This document shows positions 60,625 through 64,000 of a stretch of 64,000 bases of DNA, one piece after another. Every line of letters starts with the position of its first letter. The stretch's first letter is position 1. The DNA is from Sandaracinobacteroides sayramensis (GTDB taxonomy: Bacteria > Pseudomonadota > Alphaproteobacteria > Sphingomonadales > Sphingomonadaceae), in assembly GCF_022014495.1 (NCBI RefSeq), contig NZ_JAKLSQ010000024.1, forward strand, positions 99,415 through 163,414, written 5' to 3'. The position numbers and the translations under genes are program-made. Under the pieces are notes generated by a model. It searched no databases. It was not told the DNA's origin and saw only the letters and a list, made by a program, of their open reading frames with translations.

Positions 60625-61092
60625 ATGGCCCGCGACCTGATGCCCTGCCTCTGGTTCCAGTCCGAAGCGCTGGAGGCGGCGGAACATTATTGCGCGATCG
60701 TGCCGGGAAGCCATGTCGACGCGGTGACGCGCGGGCCGGACGGGCAGGTGATCCTGGCGAACTTCACGCTGGCTGGAAAGCCGGTGATGGCGCTGAACGG
60801 CAACCCGAATCCGGGATTCGTCGACGCCAGTTCCATGGTGCTGTCCTGCGAGGGGCAGGCGGAGCTGGACCATGTGTGGGACGGGCTGCTGCAAGGCGGC
60901 GCGGCCAAGGCCTGCGGCTGGCTGGCCGATCGTTACGGGGTCGCCTGGCAGATCGTCCCGGACAATCTGCCGCAATTGCTGGACCCGTCGGACCCCGAGG
61001 CCGCCGCCCGGGTGATGCAGGCGGTGTGGCAGATGATCAGGATCGATATCGCGACGCTGGAAGAGGCGCGCCAAGGAGGAGGAACGCAATGA
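60625..61092 (+). CDS. VOC-family protein, second PhnB/YdhR-like copy
   Basis: A 155-residue protein of the 3-demethylubiquinone-9 3-methyltransferase-like VOC subgroup. Typical segments are DLMPCLWFQSEALEAAEHYCAIVPGSHVDAVTRG, FTLAGKPVMALNGNPNPGFVDASSMVLSCEGQAELDHVWDGLLQGG and CGWLADRYGVAWQIVP. Despite the subgroup name, no methyltransferase activity is expected of a VOC fold. It starts 12 bases after the first VOC gene with GGGAGAAGGGG upstream, and it overlaps the DUF1428 gene by four bases (ATGA). Confidence 0.85.
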   Translation: MARDLMPCLWFQSEALEAAEHYCAIVPGSHVDAVTRGPDGQVILANFTLAGKPVMALNGNPNPGFVDASSMVLSCEGQAELDHVWDGLLQGGAAKACGWLADRYGVAWQIVPDNLPQLLDPSDPEAAARVMQAVWQMIRIDIATLEEARQGGGTQ

Positions 61093-61436
61093 CCTATGTG
61101 GATGGATTCGTGGCTGCGGTGCCGACGGCGAACAAGGAAGCCTATCGCAAGCATGCGGCGGATTCGGTGCCCGTCTTCAAGGGCTATGGCGCGCTGGCCA
61201 TGGTGGAGAATTGGGGCGTGGACGTGCCGGACGGGGAAGTGACCAGCCTGCCGATGGCGGTGAAGCGCAAAGAGGATGAAACCGTGGTCTTTTCCTGGGT
61301 GATCTGGCCCGACAAGGAAACGCGGGACAAGGCGTGGGAGAAGCTGATGTCCGACCCAGCCATGACCAATATGGAAATGCCGTTCGACGGGAAGCGGATG
61401 ATCTTTGGCGGCTTCGAAACCATATTGGAGGCGTGA
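61089..61436 (+). CDS. DUF1428 family protein
   Basis: A 115-residue protein of DUF1428, a ferredoxin-like (dimeric alpha-beta barrel) family of unknown function. Recognisable parts are MTYVDGFVAAVPTANKEAYRKHAADSVPVFKGYGAL, ENWGVDVPDGEVTSLPMAVKRKEDETVVFSWVIWPDKETRDKAWEKLMSDP and MPFDGKRMIFGGFETILEA. The whole length matches the usual family size. The start overlaps the upstream VOC stop (ATGA), so all three proteins are probably made together, an arrangement often seen in stress-related gene sets. A half-copy of the palindromic repeat follows it. Confidence 0.88.
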   Translation: MTYVDGFVAAVPTANKEAYRKHAADSVPVFKGYGALAMVENWGVDVPDGEVTSLPMAVKRKEDETVVFSWVIWPDKETRDKAWEKLMSDPAMTNMEMPFDGKRMIFGGFETILEA

Positions 61437-61443
61437 ATTCCGG

Positions 61444-61457
61444 AAGCCCGGGGTGAC
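61444..61457. repeat. Palindromic intergenic repeat, half copy 8
   Basis: Only the right end AAGCCCGGGGTGAC is present, followed by ATTATGAGTCCCCAACCTA, which resembles the flank after copies 2 and 5. It lies between convergent DUF1428 and GST genes. Confidence 0.65.
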
Positions 61458-61481
61458 GAAGGGGAATTATGAGTCCCCAAC

Positions 61482-62120
61482 CTAGTCGAGCAGCGGATCC
61501 TGGTTGGCGGCGGCGGCGCGGTCCACGCCCGGAAGGGCGGCGAATCGCTCGCCTGCCGCCCATAGCCGGGGCGCGTGCGCCTGAAACCAGCCTATGCCGG
61601 GGCGCCAGCGGGTCATGACCGCGAGATAGGCGTCGATCGCCGACAGGCGGCCGCCGAGGAACCAGGGCTCCCCGGACGCCACCTCCACATGTTGCCACAG
61701 GCGTTGCTCATGGGCGTCGACGGCGGCCCGGAAGAGCTTGCGCGCCGCTTCCGGTTCCACGAAGCGGGCCGGGTCGTCCGCGAAGGTGAAGCAGGGGTAG
61801 ATGTTGGCGACCAGGAATATGAGCCAGCGCAGGAAATCCGCGCGCTCGGGCGATCCGGCGGCCGGCACCAGCGCGTCCGAACCGGTGCGATCCGCCAGCC
61901 AGAGGGTGATGGCGGCGCTTTCGGTGAGGACAGTGTCATCGTCCATCAGCAGAGTCGGGATCTGCGCCAGCGGGTTCAGCGGGCGGACGGTTTCGCGGCC
62001 CTTTTCGGACTGGAACAGGTCTTCCACTTCGATCCGCTGATAGGCGAGGCCGTAGAAGGCGAACTGATACTCGACGATGGCGGACCCCCATCCGGGCCGG
62101 GCATAGAGTTTCAGCGCCAT
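61482..62120 (-). CDS. Glutathione S-transferase family protein
   Basis: A 212-residue GST with an N-terminal thioredoxin-like domain (MALKLYARPGWGSAIVEYQFAFYGLAYQRIEVE, NPLAQIPTLLMDDDTVLTESAAITLWLAD). The cis-Pro (QIPTL) and ES glutathione-binding motifs are present, followed by an all-helical C-terminal domain with the capping box (LSAIDAYLAVMTRW). It conjugates or reduces electrophiles with glutathione; the substrate is unknown. It is downstream of the Spx/ArsC-like gene on the same strand (19 bases), and both begin MALKLY, probably by chance of shared fold. Confidence 0.9.
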   Translation of the reverse strand: MALKLYARPGWGSAIVEYQFAFYGLAYQRIEVEDLFQSEKGRETVRPLNPLAQIPTLLMDDDTVLTESAAITLWLADRTGSDALVPAAGSPERADFLRWLIFLVANIYPCFTFADDPARFVEPEAARKLFRAAVDAHEQRLWQHVEVASGEPWFLGGRLSAIDAYLAVMTRWRPGIGWFQAHAPRLWAAGERFAALPGVDRAAAANQDPLLD

Positions 62121-62139
62121 CCTTTTCCTCCCCTCGGGT

Positions 62140-62490
62140 TCAGGCGTTCAGCGCCCCTGCATAGACCTCCGGCTTGAAGCCGGCGAGCAATATACCCTGC
62201 CCTTCCAGGATCGGCCGCCTGATCATCGACGGCTGCGCCTGCATCAGCGCGATGGCGCGCGCTTCGTCGAGATCGGCGCGGTCGGCTTCGGGGAGCTTGC
62301 GGAAGGTGGTGCCGGCGCGGTTCAGGACCTTCTCCCAGCCGAGCGCCGCGCACCAGCGCTGCAGATCCTCCGGGCTTGCCCCTGCGAGCTTGTAGTCGTG
62401 AAAATCATAGGCGATTCCAGCCGAGTCCAGCCAGGCGCGGGCCTTCTTCATGGTGTCGCAGTTGCGGATGCCATAGAGCTTCAAGGCCAT
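62140..62490 (-). CDS. ArsC/Spx family protein (YffB-like)
   Basis: A 116-residue thioredoxin-fold protein of the ArsC-like YffB/Spx group. It has MALKLYGIRNCDTMKKARAWLDSAGIAYDFHDYK with a single active-type Cys (GIRNCDT), the conserved AALGWEKVLNRAGTTFRKLP middle and the Arg-containing PSMIRRPILEGQG. YffB-type proteins lack proven arsenate activity, and some bind glutathione. The start at 62490 follows GGGAG and matches the family N-terminus; an upstream ATG at 62565 is less likely. It appears to form a unit with the GST gene. Confidence 0.88.
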   Translation of the reverse strand: MALKLYGIRNCDTMKKARAWLDSAGIAYDFHDYKLAGASPEDLQRWCAALGWEKVLNRAGTTFRKLPEADRADLDEARAIALMQAQPSMIRRPILEGQGILLAGFKPEVYAGALNA

Positions 62491-62515
62491 TGGGTTCACT
62501 CCCACTCGACTGTTC

Positions 62516-62700
62516 ATTATTTTACAAGCACTTGAAAATAAAGAGAAGAAATTTTCTTCGCGCAATCATACCGTAGCCCAAGCCGTCAAAAAATTCTGCT
62601 TTTGATTTTAAAGGGAAATTTCGGCTTTTCTCAAAAAACTCGAATTCAGCCACAATCGACCACAATCCCTTGTGAATCCAGCGTAGCTTCACCGATTCTT
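62516..62700. other. AT-rich spacer before the toxin-antitoxin genes
   Basis: This is markedly AT-richer than the rest of the right half. It contains the perfect palindrome GAAGAAA-T-TTTCTTC near 62551-62565 and the likely promoter of the Spx/ArsC-like gene. No gene was recognised. The base composition could mark the edge of an acquired segment carrying the toxin-antitoxin genes. Confidence 0.4.
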
Positions 62701-63096
62701 TTATGCCTGAGGCTCCTGAACAGGGACCGATTCTCGCCCCTTCGCGGCCTTGGCGAGCTTACGGTCGAAGCTCAGAAACACCTCACAGCCCTCTGCCCTG
62801 GCGAGATGCAGCGCATCCGCGAAATCCATTCCCTCGCCCATCCAGTCAAGCGCCTGCGCCAGCAATGCCGGCTCTTCGACCGTGACGCCGGACAACCCTG
62901 CCAACCCCCTCAAGCTGGAGGCAATCCCAGCTGGGTCGAATTCATAGGCACTGCGCAGCACCCACTCGCTTTCGAGCAAGACCGTCGTCGATATGAATAT
63001 GTCTCCGCCTTCGATCGCCGCGCGTGCCGCCCGGGCCTGGCGCTTGTCGTCGTTGGTCAGGAACCGGACGACGATGTTGGTATCAATCGCGCGCAC
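62701..63096 (-). CDS. VapC-type PIN-domain toxin
   Basis: A 131-residue PIN-domain ribonuclease toxin. Acidic active-site residues are placed as expected: Asp5 (MRAIDTNIVVRFLTND), Glu43 (LLESEWVL), Asp92-area (MDFADALHLARA) and Asp109 (FLSFDRKLAK). VapC toxins cleave specific tRNAs or rRNA when released from their antitoxin. It overlaps the AbrB-type antitoxin gene by 14 bases, with the antitoxin first, which is the usual order. The pairing PIN toxin plus SpoVT/AbrB antitoxin is a standard VapBC arrangement. Confidence 0.9.
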   Translation of the reverse strand: MRAIDTNIVVRFLTNDDKRQARAARAAIEGGDIFISTTVLLESEWVLRSAYEFDPAGIASSLRGLAGLSGVTVEEPALLAQALDWMGEGMDFADALHLARAEGCEVFLSFDRKLAKAAKGRESVPVQEPQA

Positions 63097-63358
63097 GCCG
63101 CTTGGCCTCCGCTACGACGGCGGCGTCCATCTCCTCGATCGTCTTCGCTTTTCCCGCATAGGCGAGCGAACCAAACACTGCATCGATCGTGGCAGGCGCG
63201 AATATGGGCACGGGCTTGAGCAGAACACCATCAGGCGTATCTTCGACGCTCAGCCTTGTGCCAGCCGACCAATGCCGCTGATCGCGGATCGCCTTAGGCA
63301 GAATGACCTGTCCCTTGGTCGATACGATGGTCGTCAGCCTGTCCTGTACCGCTGCCAC
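63083..63358 (-). CDS. AbrB/SpoVT-type antitoxin (VapB-like)
   Basis: A 91-residue antitoxin with an N-terminal swapped-hairpin DNA-binding domain (TTIVSTKGQVILPKAIRDQRHWSAGTRLSVEDTPDGVLLKP). A C-terminal tail of about 40 residues probably wraps the toxin (FGSLAYAGKAKTIEEMDAAVVAEAKRRARD). The TKGQVILPKAIR motif is the AbrB/MazE hallmark. It likely neutralises the downstream PIN toxin and represses their shared promoter in the gap at 63359-63474. The 14-base overlap with the toxin suggests coupled translation. Confidence 0.9.
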   Translation of the reverse strand: MAAVQDRLTTIVSTKGQVILPKAIRDQRHWSAGTRLSVEDTPDGVLLKPVPIFAPATIDAVFGSLAYAGKAKTIEEMDAAVVAEAKRRARD

Positions 63359-63474
63359 GACGAATCTCCTTTAGGTAAGACACGGGTAAGATAGGCCGTG
63401 CAAGCCGTGACGACAAGGTGATTGGACACAGGGCCGAGGCAAGCAAGGAAGGGCGTCACCTGAGGAGCCAAGCC

Positions 63475-63720
63475 TCAGGATTGCGAAGTAGCCTTCAACT
63501 CCCGGAACACGCGGTCGGCTTCGGCGAGATCGGCGCCGTCATGAATGGAGTCGCTGTCATCATCGGGATACCAGCCTGGCATCTCGATCGTGCGCGACAG
63601 CAAGCCAAACGCCACCTCCTGCGGACGAACGCCCCGCTTCAGCACCTTGCCGGTTTCTGGATGGATGTGGATCGCGGTCATCTCTGACCCTTTAACACCC
63701 ATAGGCCTGTTCCGTCTCAC
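63475..63720 (-). CDS. Partial MqsA/YgiT-like antitoxin
   Basis: A protein of up to 81 residues; ATG 63681 would give 68 (MTAIHIHPETGKVLKRGVRP). The HPETGKVLKRGVRP, TIEMPGWYPDDDSDSIHDGADLAEADRVFRELKA pattern resembles the N-terminal module of MqsA/YgiT-type antitoxins, but the helix-turn-helix half is missing. It could be a stand-alone short form or a truncated gene. It precedes the AbrB-PIN pair on the same strand, with about 115 bases between. The assignment is from pattern memory and should be treated as tentative. Confidence 0.6.
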   Translation of the reverse strand: MRRNRPMGVKGSEMTAIHIHPETGKVLKRGVRPQEVAFGLLSRTIEMPGWYPDDDSDSIHDGADLAEADRVFRELKATSQS

Positions 63721-63775
63721 GGTTTCATCTGCTGTGGGCAGGGATAGCGGACGTTCCTAGCGGCGAACTCGCAAT

Positions 63776-63955
63776 TCAGCCTATGCCGAGTTTACGCCCG
63801 ATATGACCGATTAACGCGTGTGGCTGCGGGTTAGTTTCGACAATGAAGTGAATGCGGCCTTCAGTGGGTGCGAGATCACAATGTTCCGAGAAAATGCGCT
63901 GATAGCCTTCGGCGTCCCTGAACTCTGCCAGTTTGCGTCGTGACCTGCTCCCCAT
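63776..63955 (-). CDS. Small hypothetical protein upstream of the antitoxin-like gene
   Basis: A 59-residue open frame: MGSRSRRKLAEFRDAEGYQR at the start, a middle with SEHCDLAPTEGRIHFIVETN, and an end reading PHALIGHIGRKLGIG. The start is flanked upstream by an in-frame TAA. It is basic, with one Cys and several His. I do not recognise a family. It lies 55 bases before the MqsA-like gene on the same strand and could be the partner toxin or its remnant, but nothing in the sequence proves this. Confidence 0.4.
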   Translation of the reverse strand: MGSRSRRKLAEFRDAEGYQRIFSEHCDLAPTEGRIHFIVETNPQPHALIGHIGRKLGIG

Positions 63956-64000
63956 TTTCAGGCCGCTGATAAGTTAGCTTTGGTGTCCTTATGCCCTTGG

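Overview
The window is GC-rich, densely coded chromosomal DNA. It most likely comes from an alphaproteobacterium of the Sphingomonadales. Supporting signs are a DUF1489 protein, CarD next to recA, a GreB/Slt pair, TonB-dependent uptake, an FNR with a CX2CX7C cluster, an exosortase-A type ligase/decarboxylase pair, and many copies of a palindromic intergenic repeat (core CACCCCGGGCTTGACCCGG). No tRNA, rRNA, CRISPR array, transposase or integrase was recognised. Assignments rest on reading translations and motifs, with no database search.

Positions 1-25 kb form an accessory organosulfur-scavenging block. It holds two NtaA/SnaA/DszA-type flavin monooxygenases, an SfnB/DszC-like flavin monooxygenase, Dpp-type permeases with a lipoprotein binding protein and a TonB-dependent receptor, a complete SsuABC-type sulfonate importer, serine acetyltransferase, and XRE-cupin and Rrf2 regulators. 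It also carries a heterodimeric ABC exporter pair with a GNAT and an aldo/keto reductase. The probable logic is outer-membrane uptake, periplasmic capture, import, oxidative C-S cleavage, then sulfide capture on O-acetylserine. No flavin reductase is seen in the window. The block is also a graveyard: a receptor C-terminal remnant, a broken acetyltransferase fragment, a frameshifted CaiB-type CoA-transferase, a porin with a nonsense codon and a frameshift, and a shortened flippase with a nonsense codon.

Positions 26-34 kb hold a candidate periplasmic flavin redox cluster (PepSY-TM protein, DUF2271 protein with a flavinylation-type motif, DUF4198 protein, ApbE), possibly under Fur control. Next come an FNR regulator and divergent ompW and hemN, which share an FNR box.

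Positions 34-58 kb are mostly housekeeping: MgtC-like and MgtE transporters, DUF1489, a GIN-domain adhesin-like protein, carD, recA, a soluble hybrid kinase, DUF2062, smpB, dapA, slt, greB, ppk2, def, recR, fmt, truA, der, bamB, a YfgM-like protein and panB. An exosortase-A associated ligase/decarboxylase pair is appended to the der operon, and a perfect parS-like site lies at 46508-46523. Positions 58-64 kb carry arsC, a TetR/quinone-reductase divergent pair, VOC proteins, a GST, an Spx/ArsC-like protein, a VapC-type toxin with an AbrB-type antitoxin, and an MqsA-like partial antitoxin.
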